DNA of 15,059 nt from Patescibacteria group bacterium (GCA_003524845.1 DQGR01000081.1:1-15059); one strand, 5' to 3'; positions 1-7,384 are shown, numbered from the stretch's first letter. The notes: generated from the sequence alone by a model not told the origin. A program made the numbers and translations.

Positions 1-1158
1 GATTTTGTTTTTATGAATATATGCAATTGTTTTTTCCAAATACGCCCGATCGTCTGGGTTTTTCGGATCCAGAAATCCAGTCATAGCGCTTATCAGCCAG
101 TCGGACGAATAGTAATTACCGGCACGGCTTTCCGGACTTAAATCTTCCAGAAAATGACCTTGCTCCGGTAACCAGAAGGTTGAGAGAATCTGAGTTTTAA
201 GACTAGCCAGAAAGTCTGGATTTTTTTCTATAAGTCCGAGCTTTTGTGCCAGCTCGTATGTTTTCCAGAGGATGACATTATCGTAAAACGAACTGGTTTG
301 TTTCGTAATATCCTTGGTTCCGGAGAACAGGCGGTCAGTGCGGACTAGATGAGTGTGCAAATCAACGGTATCGGAGATAAATTTATGAAAATGAAAGGTC
401 AGTTCCGGTTTATATTCATGTAACAAATTACGCGCTGCCTGAACCGTATGCGTACTCTGATAATTATTTGTGGTAAAGGGATAGATGCTAATGAGTTCTT
501 CGGGAGTTTGTAATGTTTGTAAGCCGTACAAGAGGCTGTAGAGGGTGTCAATCGGCGGACTGTAAATATTTAAAAGGGTGACTGATTGCGGAGCAATTGG
601 GACGATGGTAGTTGACAGGTCTTTAGATTTGGCAAAGACGTCAAGCGCGTAGGCAAGTGTTTTTAAATAAATGGTTTCGCGATGTAGCCAGTCAGTACTA
701 TCAAGCGCAGTGCGCGGATCAAGTAACGTGTGATAAAAGATGCCCAAAGAGCGCGGATAGAGCAGGCTAAAGTGGTCGCCGGAAATAAGGTACGGCAGTT
801 CCGGATCAAAGCGCAAGGCATGGATTTCCTGGATAATGGGTTCAATGTCACCGCTGAAGGTAGTTTTGCCGCCGGTAAACCGGTTATTAAAAATATGCCA
901 ACCGGATTTGAGATCGGCTACCAAACGCACGAATACATTAGTCCGCAGACGCAGCTCAGATACCTGTTTGAGTTCCAGTTGCGTATCACGATTCAAAGCA
1001 AATTCAAACGGGTCGGCAACGATTGAAAATTCTACAAACGGATTAGTAACATATGAAAAGATCGCCAGTGCAATTAAAAAGCAAATAATGCCGGTGCCGA
1101 ATTGACGTAATCGCTTGCGCCGTTTTTTGGAAAAGAAACCGTTTCGCTCAAGGAGCAT
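1..1158 (-). CDS. Membrane-anchored extracytoplasmic protein of unknown function, C-terminus outside the window
   Basis: The minus strand is open from an ATG at 1158-1156 to the window edge (386 codons, no stop), so the gene continues to the left. The product starts with a basic stretch (KKRRKRLR, about residues 11-18), then one hydrophobic segment (about 20-37), then a long soluble part. This is the layout of a signal-anchor protein facing outwards. The soluble part is rich in aromatic residues and helical-looking segments, with GNYYSSDWLISAMTGF near the window edge. That recalls helical-barrel sugar-active enzymes but is not enough to name a family. An in-frame stop lies four codons upstream of the ATG, which limits the start to this ATG or a nearby TTG. 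No clear Shine-Dalgarno sequence precedes it. Function unknown. Confidence 0.8.
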   Translation of the reverse strand, partial: MLLERNGFFSKKRRKRLRQFGTGIICFLIALAIFSYVTNPFVEFSIVADPFEFALNRDTQLELKQVSELRLRTNVFVRLVADLKSGWHIFNNRFTGGKTTFSGDIEPIIQEIHALRFDPELPYLISGDHFSLLYPRSLGIFYHTLLDPRTALDSTDWLHRETIYLKTLAYALDVFAKSKDLSTTIVPIAPQSVTLLNIYSPPIDTLYSLLYGLQTLQTPEELISIYPFTTNNYQSTHTVQAARNLLHEYKPELTFHFHKFISDTVDLHTHLVRTDRLFSGTKDITKQTSSFYDNVILWKTYELAQKLGLIEKNPDFLASLKTQILSTFWLPEQGHFLEDLSPESRAGNYYSSDWLISAMTGFLDPKNPDDRAYLEKTIAYIHKNKI

Positions 1159-1300
1159 AGACAAAGATTAATTGTAGCAGAAGCTCGGGTCTGAAATTAT
1201 CTGCTTCTTGGGTCAGTCTTAAATGCTTTGAAGGCTTAGCCCCTTAACTTATTCAAAAAACTCACCCTCACCGTTTGATTAAATTCACGACAGAAATAAC

Positions 1301-1336
1301 AACCTCATCCTGCCCTTCTCCTTACCAAGGAGAAGA
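1301..1336. repeat. REP-like hairpin in an intergenic gap
   Basis: The 1159-1391 gap contains a perfect 9-bp inverted repeat, CTTCTCCTT (1315-1323) and AAGGAGAAG (1327-1335), with a 3-base loop. It is preceded by CCTCATCCTGCC. There is no T-run after it on the plus strand, so it is a poor intrinsic terminator. Its form resembles short REP-like intergenic palindromes that occur in many copies in some genomes. Copy number cannot be judged from one window. The rest of the gap holds no gene I can support. Confidence 0.45.
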
Positions 1337-1391
1337 AAATTAGAATTATAAATTTGCAAAACTGCTGGCAATTTGGTCTAATTAGAAGGAT

Positions 1392-1919
1392 ATGCATCAT
1401 TTTTATAAAATCAAACGAGTGCCGTTTGTCATCTGGTATTCTAAACATGAAATCACTCACCTACTTATAGGTTTGGTATTTGCCTGGATTCTCAGAGAAG
1501 TATGGGGAGTATTTTCATTTTATTACGTCTTTCTTGCTGCTGTTGGTTCGCTGGTTATCGATGTGGATCATTTGCTGTATTTTTTTACCTATGGCCGTAA
1601 AGACTGGTATGCGCAGGAAGTACGCAGAATATTACGTCAGGGACAAATTGGTACACTTTTGAGATTTTGGCGGGATAATCATAAACATAATACCGGTTTA
1701 GCAAGTCATAATGTCTATGTGCTAGCCGGATTTTTGGTATTGGCTGCTGTATCAACTCAATTTGACTGGAAAGCGAGCGTCATTTTTTTTGGCGCAATAT
1801 TTCTACATCTGGTATTTGACATGTTCGATGATTATTGGGCGCTCGGACACTTAAATGATAACTGGAAACATTTGCGGCGGAATAAAGCAGCCCCACCGGT
1901 AGTTTCCGAGATAAAGTAA
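1392..1919 (+). CDS. DUF457/YdjM-like membrane protein, putative metal-dependent hydrolase
   Basis: A 175-residue protein with about three or four membrane segments. Histidine/aspartate clusters fit the DUF457/YdjM-type 'membrane-bound metal-dependent hydrolase' group: HEITH at 19-23, DVDH at 57-60 at the end of a membrane segment, HKHN at 97-100, SHN at 105-107, and HLVFDMFDD at 139-147. In the family such His/Asp residues are thought to bind metal near the membrane; the substrate is generally unknown. An AGAAGGA sequence at 1384-1390 lies only one base from the ATG, so the ribosome site is unusually close; GTG at codon 10 is an alternative start. The gene is monocistronic and meets the next gene tail to tail with a 4-bp gap. 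The family assignment is moderate; the activity is inferred. Confidence 0.7.
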   Translation: MHHFYKIKRVPFVIWYSKHEITHLLIGLVFAWILREVWGVFSFYYVFLAAVGSLVIDVDHLLYFFTYGRKDWYAQEVRRILRQGQIGTLLRFWRDNHKHNTGLASHNVYVLAGFLVLAAVSTQFDWKASVIFFGAIFLHLVFDMFDDYWALGHLNDNWKHLRRNKAAPPVVSEIK

Positions 1920-1936
1920 ATGATTACTTTTTTTTT
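1913..1936 (+). terminator. AT-rich intrinsic terminator shared with two stop codons
   Basis: AAAGTAA (1913-1919) and TTACTTT (1924-1930) form a 7-bp stem with a 4-base loop, followed by TTTTTT (1931-1936). The left arm contains the TAA stop of the plus-strand gene and the right arm the TAA stop of the convergent minus-strand gene. The stem has almost no G-C pairs, so termination strength is uncertain, but the T-run makes it a reasonable terminator for the plus-strand gene. Confidence 0.5.
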
Positions 1937-2499
1937 ATGGATCTTCCCCGTTTGATAATGAATGCGATAAGTCCAGCCAAGCTTATGCAATAGAAAAACA
2001 GGAAAACCGGATCCTGGGTAAAACGGATACCGGCATTTATCAGCGGATCGATAATTATCGTAGCTCCTGAAGTCTGGTAATAGGTTTCAAAGACCAGGTC
2101 TCCTGATAAAACTTCGTTATTCTTCTGCGCCGCACCTTCGGCGTATTTATTTTCACTCGTGTACGCAAGATCAAGCTGTGCAGTTGTACTTTCAGGCGCA
2201 CTGACGCTGATAACGTACGTTTTCCCCCGCGAATCCGGAATGGGTGCAAAATCAAAACGGATGGTGCTGCCCCAGCCTAAGTTGGTTTCCGAAAGCGATA
2301 ATGTTCGGACTGGTTGATTGTTTTCATCACGAATCGTTAATTCAAAATTCTCACTTCCCCCCAGGTTTGGATTAAAGCCAATAAGACGTACTCCGGCGAG
2401 GTTTCCTTTGTGTGATTGGAAACTTTGAGTTATGGTGGAATTTTTTTCCACCCGGATCGTACTATTTGATTCAATTTGGTAATTATCGAGTCTGCGCAT
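1924..2499 (-). CDS. C-terminally anchored beta-sandwich-like extracytoplasmic protein, function unknown
   Basis: A 191-residue protein. Residues 1-145 are rich in beta-strand-like segments (for example NFELTIRDENNQPVRTL and GKTYVISVSAP), which suggests a carbohydrate-binding or jelly-roll-like fold. A single membrane segment follows at about residues 163-182, then a basic tail (KRGRSIKKK). There is no N-terminal signal peptide, so orientation is unclear, although the positive C-terminal tail suggests it stays inside. It lies 96 bp downstream of the GT87-like gene on the same strand and may be co-transcribed with it, though a large inverted repeat sits between them. Similar beta domains are found attached to GT-C membrane glycosyltransferases, so a role as an accessory domain is possible (inference). 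There is no Shine-Dalgarno sequence before the ATG. Confidence 0.65.
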   Translation of the reverse strand: MRRLDNYQIESNSTIRVEKNSTITQSFQSHKGNLAGVRLIGFNPNLGGSENFELTIRDENNQPVRTLSLSETNLGWGSTIRFDFAPIPDSRGKTYVISVSAPESTTAQLDLAYTSENKYAEGAAQKNNEVLSGDLVFETYYQTSGATIIIDPLINAGIRFTQDPVFLFFYCISLAGLIAFIIKRGRSIKKK

Positions 2500-2536
2500 A
2501 GAAAATTAGTTATTTTATCCAGTCGGATCCTGTCAC

Positions 2537-2617
2537 GCGCGTATCCCAAAATTAATTTCAAACTCTCCGCCTGCGGTGGATCAAACAAGTGAAATCTAAT
2601 TTTGGGAACCCTCGCGC
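2537..2617. repeat. Large imperfect inverted repeat with a nested inner hairpin
   Basis: Arms CCCAAAATTAATTTCA (2545-2560) and TGAAATCTAATTTTGGG (2590-2606) pair with a single bulge. GCGCG (2537-2541) and CGCGC (2613-2617) pair outside them. Inside is a second hairpin, TCCGCC/GGTGGA around 2566-2580. The right part overlaps the last codons of the upstream GT87-like gene. There is no T-run on either side, so this is not a standard terminator. It could be a small dispersed repeat element or an mRNA processing structure. Confidence 0.6.
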
Positions 2618-3822
2618 ATGCCACCCAACCTTAATTTGGCATAAATTAACCAAATCAAACTTGCTGCAAAGATACTCTGCAAACCATTCAGTAGCCGCAT
2701 GGTCATCTCCGTACCCAACTTTTGCTTCACCGGCCAGTCTAAGAGCCAGAACGTCGGCTCAAGTGGAGCCAGCATGCCGATATTGAGTGACGCCTGGGAA
2801 AAAATTACCATACCAAAAAATGCAGTATATAAAATAAACAGCGGGAGTTTTCGAACATTGTTTTGGAGTGAAACCAGGATAAGCAGCGGCGCAATCCACA
2901 AAATCCACTGCAAATTAAACCGGCTGAAGATAAAGAGCGGCAAGAAGACGAAAAAACTGAAAAAGATCAGCGGGCGCTGATTTTTTGATGTAAATTGGTT
3001 AAAGTAAAAAAGTATGAGGGTATAGAAGAAATAATAAAAAATAAGACTGCGATCCGGACCAATTGGCAGACTGGCAAAAAAGACCTGATCGCTGTAACCC
3101 CCGGTTGCGGTATGTTGCCAGTATGCAGGCAGTGTCAGAACCGGCAGATGCGCGAGTAAAAAAGGCAGCAGAGCGGCAACGGTGACTTGGGCCTTGCGTC
3201 TCCAGCCACTGACCTGAATAAATAATAACGGAAAGACAAACAAAGGAAATAACTTGAGTGCGCCACCAAAGCCCAAGGCAGCAGCAGCGAGAATGAACCG
3301 GTTATGTTTAGCCAAGTACAAACTGACAATCAGCAGCGCCACGGGTATAATGTCGACACTGGTCCAAATACTGACGGTAAAAATAATCAGCGGATTAAGT
3401 AGCCAAAGCATTAGTGCCCTGTTTTGTAGTGGACGCGCAAACAACCGGCTAAACAGAATTCCGGTCAAAACTTCGATACAGACAAACGGCAGTTTTAAAA
3501 AAAATAGATACCGAAAAGTGTGTTGGTGAGTTAGTAAAGCCAAATCAGTGGCATGCAGCCAATTCCAAAAATCATAGCCGAAAATTTTTCCGGTTATTAC
3601 CAAAACCGTATTTAAGATGGAATAAATAAGTGGCGGATAGGCGGCCAAAGGTTGCTTATAAAATTCAGCCAACGGCAGCGTATTCCAGGTAGCGATTAAG
3701 CGGGTGTTGGCAAGCAGATCCCAGTTAAGCGTGAACGGCATAACCAGAAGTCGTAACAACAACCCAAGAATCAGAATTGACCAGAAGTCGTGTGGTAATA
3801 GGTATTTGATTCGCCTATTCAT
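2596..3822 (-). CDS. GT87-like (DUF2029/PIG-M-like) integral membrane glycosyltransferase
   Basis: A 408-residue polytopic membrane protein with about 10 hydrophobic segments. Features of GT-C fold mannosyl/arabinosyltransferases of the GT87/DUF2029 type are visible: an acidic residue in the first outer loop (NWDLL, D35), YPPL at 62-65, LLNP at 141-144 followed by W153 and D157, GGALKLFPLFVFPLL at 186-200, and FNLQWILWIAPLL at 302-314. Such enzymes transfer sugars from polyprenyl-phosphate donors on the outer face of the membrane, building lipoglycans or glycoproteins; donor and acceptor here are unknown. AGAAGG lies 3 bases before the ATG (short spacing). The gene diverges from the GT-C-like gene at 3888 with about 60 bp between starts, and is followed by the anchored beta-rich protein. 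The C-terminal codons lie in a large inverted repeat. Confidence 0.75.
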   Translation of the reverse strand: MNRRIKYLLPHDFWSILILGLLLRLLVMPFTLNWDLLANTRLIATWNTLPLAEFYKQPLAAYPPLIYSILNTVLVITGKIFGYDFWNWLHATDLALLTHQHTFRYLFFLKLPFVCIEVLTGILFSRLFARPLQNRALMLWLLNPLIIFTVSIWTSVDIIPVALLIVSLYLAKHNRFILAAAALGFGGALKLFPLFVFPLLFIQVSGWRRKAQVTVAALLPFLLAHLPVLTLPAYWQHTATGGYSDQVFFASLPIGPDRSLIFYYFFYTLILFYFNQFTSKNQRPLIFFSFFVFLPLFIFSRFNLQWILWIAPLLILVSLQNNVRKLPLFILYTAFFGMVIFSQASLNIGMLAPLEPTFWLLDWPVKQKLGTEMTMRLLNGLQSIFAASLIWLIYAKLRLGGMREGSQN

Positions 3823-3834
3823 TTGCCTTCTGAC

Positions 3835-3844
3835 AGTATATACT
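3835..3844. promoter_or_regulatory. Palindromic shared -10 region of two divergent genes
   Basis: AGTATATACT is a perfect 10-base palindrome midway between the divergent starts at 3822 and 3888. It gives a TATACT -10-like hexamer on each strand. I see no good -35 hexamer on either side, so the promoter reading is tentative. Confidence 0.35.
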
Positions 3845-3887
3845 ACAGGCGTTTTTAAAGAGTAAAAATAGTTTTGTCAAGGTGATG

Positions 3888-5831
3888 ATGATTAGCGCGC
3901 TCATTTTTTGGTTGTTTATCTTCGCGTTTATCTTTACGTCAGGTTATGCGGTTCAGTTAATTTTAAGCCTACACAGGGACGACCGGATCACAAATTTTGG
4001 AACCGCATTGACCATTGGTATTGTTGTCGTGACAATCTTTAGCCTGTTTGTTCGAAGTCTAGGAGGAGCCTGGTGGATGGTCTGGAGTTTACTGCCATTT
4101 GTATTCGCTATTATTTTCTGGAAGAAGCCGAGGCTGCTTGCGTTTCCCTGGTTGAAAACAAATGAGCTCATTATCCTCAGTTTAATTATCATTTTGGTTG
4201 TGCTTCAATGTTTGACACTCTGGGTACCTCTCAAATCCACGCCTGACGGGTTGATAGTGCCGGCCTTACACGACACCATGTGGAATATCGCAATTATTGA
4301 GGAGCTCTATCATGACTTTCCGCCCGAGAATCCGGGTTTTTCCGGAGTAGCGCTCAAAAACACGCATTACTTATATCATTTGTTTGCAGCAGCGACGCAG
4401 CAAATTACCCGGATTCCAATTATTCCCCTGTACTACTATTTTCTGCCGGCACTGGTTTCATTTTTATTCGGACTTGGGATCTACGCGGTGGGGACGATTG
4501 CAACTTCCGATATCCGCTTTCACATCCTCACCATTATCTTTGGTTTTTTATGTGGTAATGTGGCATATCTGGCGCCATTGTTTTTAGGCAGCAACTTTGA
4601 TTGGCGGGGGAATACGTTTTTTGCAGACCAGCCATTTGATCAGCTGACTAATCCGTATACGGTATTTGGGTTTGTTTTATTTTTATTTGGCGTGTACTGG
4701 TGGTTTCAGGCAACGAAAAAACAGTTGCAGATGCGTTCGCTCATTGCTGCAGTAATTCTTCTCGCCGTGTCGTATGGATTTAAATCGTTTGCCGGAGTTG
4801 TTGCGCTAGTTGCGGTTATGAGTACCAGTTTGATTGTTGCAATTCTTAAACAAGACAAAAAATATTTGCTGGTAAGTGGATTGTTCTTAGTAATTTTCAT
4901 ACCCCTGTTTTTTCTCACGACGACCTTTGGCAGTGTTGGACTCAGATGGCAGCCAGGCTGGTTACTCCGCGAAATGATGACTTCAGCAGATAAATTAAAT
5001 CTGCCCTACTATGCGGATCGGGAGGATTTCTATATAAATACCGGGAATTTCTTAGGCTTAGGAAAGGTAAAACTTATCGAGCTAGGTATTTATCTAATTG
5101 GCAACCTAGGTATTCGACTCGTTGGTTTAATTACCCTCTTGAGTTCACTGGTTTTTATGCTGTTAAAAAAACGAATGCATGCGCTACTGCCCGTTGTGTT
5201 ATTAACTACTTTTGTGGTGGTTACCGGTTTAAGTCTGCCATTGTTATTCAATCTCGGCGCCAGTGCGCATAACATCATTCAGTTTACGCCGTATGCATTG
5301 CTTTTTTTCGTATTTCCGACGATGTTTGCGATCGAAAAAATAGGGCAGCGATTGCACAAATTTTCACCAACCTTAGCAATTACTTTTGTGTTTATCTGTA
5401 TCGCTTTGGCAATACCGGTGAATATCAAAAACATCATCCAAAAAATTCACGCGCAGGGTGAATTGATCCCCAGTACTTATTTACAAGCGTTTGCTTATCT
5501 TAAGAATAACACAGCTCGGACGAGTATTATTGCTGTTGATCCGGCTCGCTACTCACCAGCGCCGATTTATCTTGCCGCACTTTCTGAGCGCCAAATGTAC
5601 CTGGTCGAAGCCGGATTTGCCGAACAAACTGGTAATGATCCGACTTATCGGCTGCAACTTACGCAAAAATCTTTTACTGATCAGCGTTTTACTGATTTGT
5701 TGGCTTCCGGGGTGACTCACGTTTTTATGCTTCGGTCACAGATAGACGCGCAAAAAGTTAAACAGCTTGTGCCCTACTTGGCCGTAGTTTTTCAAAATGA
5801 GGAAGTGATTATTTTTGCGGCGAGAAGATGA
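3888..5831 (+). CDS. Large GT-C-like integral membrane protein, putative glycosyltransferase
   Basis: A protein of about 647 residues with roughly a dozen membrane segments filling its first 510 residues, followed by a soluble C-terminal domain of about 120 residues. Counting from the GTG at 3882, the first large outer loop holds H130-D131, the segment PPENPGFSG (147-155) and H162 with YHL (165-167). Acidic and His residues there fit the catalytic loop of GT-C enzymes. The C-terminal domain (from about residue 530) has the alternating alpha/beta look of the terminal domain in YfhO- or GT39-like proteins. Three starts are possible: GTG 3882, ATG 3885 and ATG 3888. AAGG at 3879-3882 is best placed for ATG 3888, so that start is chosen. 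Its divergent neighbour is also a GT-C-like enzyme, which suggests a joint role in surface glycan assembly. Exact family not identified. Confidence 0.7.
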   Translation: MISALIFWLFIFAFIFTSGYAVQLILSLHRDDRITNFGTALTIGIVVVTIFSLFVRSLGGAWWMVWSLLPFVFAIIFWKKPRLLAFPWLKTNELIILSLIIILVVLQCLTLWVPLKSTPDGLIVPALHDTMWNIAIIEELYHDFPPENPGFSGVALKNTHYLYHLFAAATQQITRIPIIPLYYYFLPALVSFLFGLGIYAVGTIATSDIRFHILTIIFGFLCGNVAYLAPLFLGSNFDWRGNTFFADQPFDQLTNPYTVFGFVLFLFGVYWWFQATKKQLQMRSLIAAVILLAVSYGFKSFAGVVALVAVMSTSLIVAILKQDKKYLLVSGLFLVIFIPLFFLTTTFGSVGLRWQPGWLLREMMTSADKLNLPYYADREDFYINTGNFLGLGKVKLIELGIYLIGNLGIRLVGLITLLSSLVFMLLKKRMHALLPVVLLTTFVVVTGLSLPLLFNLGASAHNIIQFTPYALLFFVFPTMFAIEKIGQRLHKFSPTLAITFVFICIALAIPVNIKNIIQKIHAQGELIPSTYLQAFAYLKNNTARTSIIAVDPARYSPAPIYLAALSERQMYLVEAGFAEQTGNDPTYRLQLTQKSFTDQRFTDLLASGVTHVFMLRSQIDAQKVKQLVPYLAVVFQNEEVIIFAARR

Positions 5832-5845
5832 AACTTGGTTTCATC
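5827..5845. repeat. Hairpin containing the stop codons of two convergent genes
   Basis: GATGAAAC (5827-5834) and GTTTCATC (5838-5845) form a perfect 8-bp stem with a 3-base loop. The plus-strand stop TGA (5829-5831) is in the left arm and the minus-strand stop (5843-5841) in the right arm. There is no T-run, so it may block exonucleases or act as a weak bidirectional terminator. Confidence 0.5.
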
Positions 5846-6773
5846 CCAGGTGTAGAGGTGGATTCGATTGGGTGGGTTCGTTGGTTTCTTGGGTAGTAGG
5901 TTCTGGAGTAACCGGTGGGTTAGCTATTGGCGGTGGAGTGCCTGGTGGTTCATCGTGACCAGCTGCTCTCTTTTTCAAAATCATATACAGAACGGTACCT
6001 AATAGCGTCAAACCTGCGAGTCCAGCTGCGACAACACCAATCAGTTTACCAACAGTGTTGGCGCGTGATGGAAGCGCTCGCGCCGTTTGAGAAATAGGAG
6101 AAGCGGGTTGAGGAGTGCTCCTAGATGTGGTTTGGGTAAGCGGAGTAAATGATGGACTGGCGGTAGGCAAAACCAGGACCGGAGACGCACTTTTTGGACT
6201 GGGTGAGGAACTTGGTTGCAATGTGGGTGAAGGGTTGGTTGTAAACCCTCCTACAGGTGGTGAAGCAGTTGGTGATGGTTGCTGGGTAGTCGCGAGGACG
6301 GGCGAGGGTGTCGGTGTGGCGACGGGGGTGGGTGCTGGTGTAGGTGAGGCGATATCTGCTGAGGGAACTGGTTGGGTAACCGTAATGGTACCATTGGCAC
6401 TGGCCTTTAGATGATTGTGATATCCATAGGTTCCACTTTGGGAGAAGGTGTACTGTTTACTTTCTTTGGGGGAAATAATCCCAAGATTAAGCGGTGGATA
6501 ATCAGTATGCTGCGGATGGGGATCAGAGGCAAGTTCAAGGTAATCCTCACTGGCGTTGTACCAAATGACAGTGTCGCCGACGTTGATATTCAGGTTTTTA
6601 GGTGCGAAATTATTTCCATCGTAATTTACCGTATACGTAGTCGGCGTCTGACCTTTGGAACGTAAACGTGTCGTAACTAAGTAAACCGTATTTACAAACC
6701 CGATCACTAAAATCGCTAATACGAGGTAAGTAAGGCCGCGGAAACGAGGGTTCATTTTTCGTAGCAGATTCAT
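5841..6773 (-). CDS. Membrane-anchored cupredoxin-like protein with Pro/Ser/Thr-rich stalk
   Basis: A 310-residue protein. Order of parts: basic N-terminus and signal-anchor (about 14-34), cupredoxin-like domain (about 46-134), a long Pro/Ser/Thr-rich low-complexity stalk (135-240), a second membrane segment (about 243-266), and a Pro-rich tail. The domain holds SDPHPQHTDYPPLNLG (83-98; H86, H89) and GTYGYHNHL (114-122; H119, H121), then GTI. Ordinary blue copper proteins have a Cys in this last region and a Met after it. Neither is present, so this is not a normal type 1 copper site; a His-only type 2-like site or no metal is possible. It is a paralogue of the gene just upstream (8-bp gap, same operon) and shares both motifs almost unchanged. 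There is no Shine-Dalgarno sequence; translation may be coupled to the upstream gene. The stalk could carry glycans (inference). Confidence 0.8.
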   Translation of the reverse strand: MNLLRKMNPRFRGLTYLVLAILVIGFVNTVYLVTTRLRSKGQTPTTYTVNYDGNNFAPKNLNINVGDTVIWYNASEDYLELASDPHPQHTDYPPLNLGIISPKESKQYTFSQSGTYGYHNHLKASANGTITVTQPVPSADIASPTPAPTPVATPTPSPVLATTQQPSPTASPPVGGFTTNPSPTLQPSSSPSPKSASPVLVLPTASPSFTPLTQTTSRSTPQPASPISQTARALPSRANTVGKLIGVVAAGLAGLTLLGTVLYMILKKRAAGHDEPPGTPPPIANPPVTPEPTTQETNEPTQSNPPLHLG

Positions 6774-6781
6774 AAGTTAAG

Positions 6782-7270
6782 TTAATTTAAGTGAGATATC
6801 ACATATCCGGCATCAAGCAGATTGATTTTTCCATCGATTGGAAAATATGCGGTATCATTTACTTGTTCATATGTGGTAAGAAGTTCCTTTAGATCAGCTA
6901 AAGTAAAAAAGGTATCTGAAGGTGCGGGAGCTACTATGATCGTGCCGGTGGCATTGGCCTGTAAATGGTTGTGATAGCCGTAAGTTCCCGCCTCTGTAAA
7001 CGTAAACTGAGTTGATGCGCCAGGCGCTATTAATCCGAGATTAAGCGGTGGGTAATCAGTATGAAATGGATGGGGATCGGAAACAAGCTCGAGATAACTA
7101 GAGCTTTGATTGGTCCAGATGACGGTATCATTGACGTTTATAGACGTTGTTTGCGGGCTGAATGTGGTACCGTTATAAATTACGGTGATTGTGGTTGCAA
7201 ATGCGATTAAGGGAATACGGATGAATAATCCTGCAAATATAAACAAAATGATTGGTACTTTGAAGCGCAT
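6782..7270 (-). CDS. Secreted cupredoxin-like protein with dockerin-like C-terminal EF-hand
   Basis: The frame is open upstream to 7474, but that extension is Cys-rich and unlike a protein domain. The start is placed at the ATG at 7270-7268, which begins a clear signal peptide (MRFKVPIILFIFAGLF, likely cut near AFA at 23-25) and gives 162 residues. The cupredoxin-like domain spans about 27-113, with SDPHPFHTDYPPLNLG (64-79; H67, H70) and GTYGYHNHL (95-103; H100, H102); as in the neighbour, Cys and Met ligands are missing. Residues 122-162 resemble half a type I dockerin: DGKINLLDAGYVI (146-158) matches the second part of the calcium loop, but the first calcium-binding Asp/Asn positions are replaced (YFPI). 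It is first gene of a two-gene operon. A TATAAT box sits 9 bases before the ATG, so the mRNA is probably leaderless. Confidence 0.75.
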   Translation of the reverse strand: MRFKVPIILFIFAGLFIRIPLIAFATTITVIYNGTTFSPQTTSINVNDTVIWTNQSSSYLELVSDPHPFHTDYPPLNLGLIAPGASTQFTFTEAGTYGYHNHLQANATGTIIVAPAPSDTFFTLADLKELLTTYEQVNDTAYFPIDGKINLLDAGYVISHLN

Positions 7271-7279
7271 ACAGAATTT

Positions 7280-7285
7280 ATTATA
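7280..7285 (-). promoter_or_regulatory. -10 box of the cupredoxin operon, leaderless-type spacing
   Basis: TATAAT on the minus strand (7285-7280) ends 9 bases before the ATG at 7270. Transcription would begin within a few bases of the start codon. No strong -35 hexamer is visible. Confidence 0.5.
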
Positions 7286-7323
7286 AACACCGTTCCATTT
7301 ATTTGATAGTTGTTTTCTTCCAT

Positions 7324-7352
7324 TTGTCATCCGAGCACAAATTAAGTAGAAT
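7324..7352 (+). promoter_or_regulatory. Sigma-70-type promoter facing the 7506 gene
   Basis: TTGTCA (7324-7329), a 17-base spacer, and TAGAAT (7347-7352), each one base from consensus. The predicted start near 7359 lies directly before the hairpin at 7361-7376 and about 145 bases before the next plus-strand gene. Confidence 0.55.
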
Positions 7353-7360
7353 AGTATTTT

Positions 7361-7384
7361 CCTGCCCAGGGGCAGGATTTTTTG
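7361..7384 (+). terminator. Terminator-like hairpin with T-run in the leader of the 7506 gene
   Basis: CCTGCC (7361-7366) and GGCAGG (7371-7376) form a 6-bp GC-rich stem with loop CAGG, followed by ATTTTTTG (7377-7384). It has intrinsic-terminator form on the plus strand, yet no plus-strand gene ends within 1.5 kb upstream. Since a promoter lies just before it, it may act as an attenuator or as a 5'-end protecting stem of the downstream mRNA. Confidence 0.5.

Noticed and set aside
663..1105. Short frames inside the first gene on both strands
   Set aside because: They are shadows of the long minus-strand frame that runs from 1158 to the window edge.
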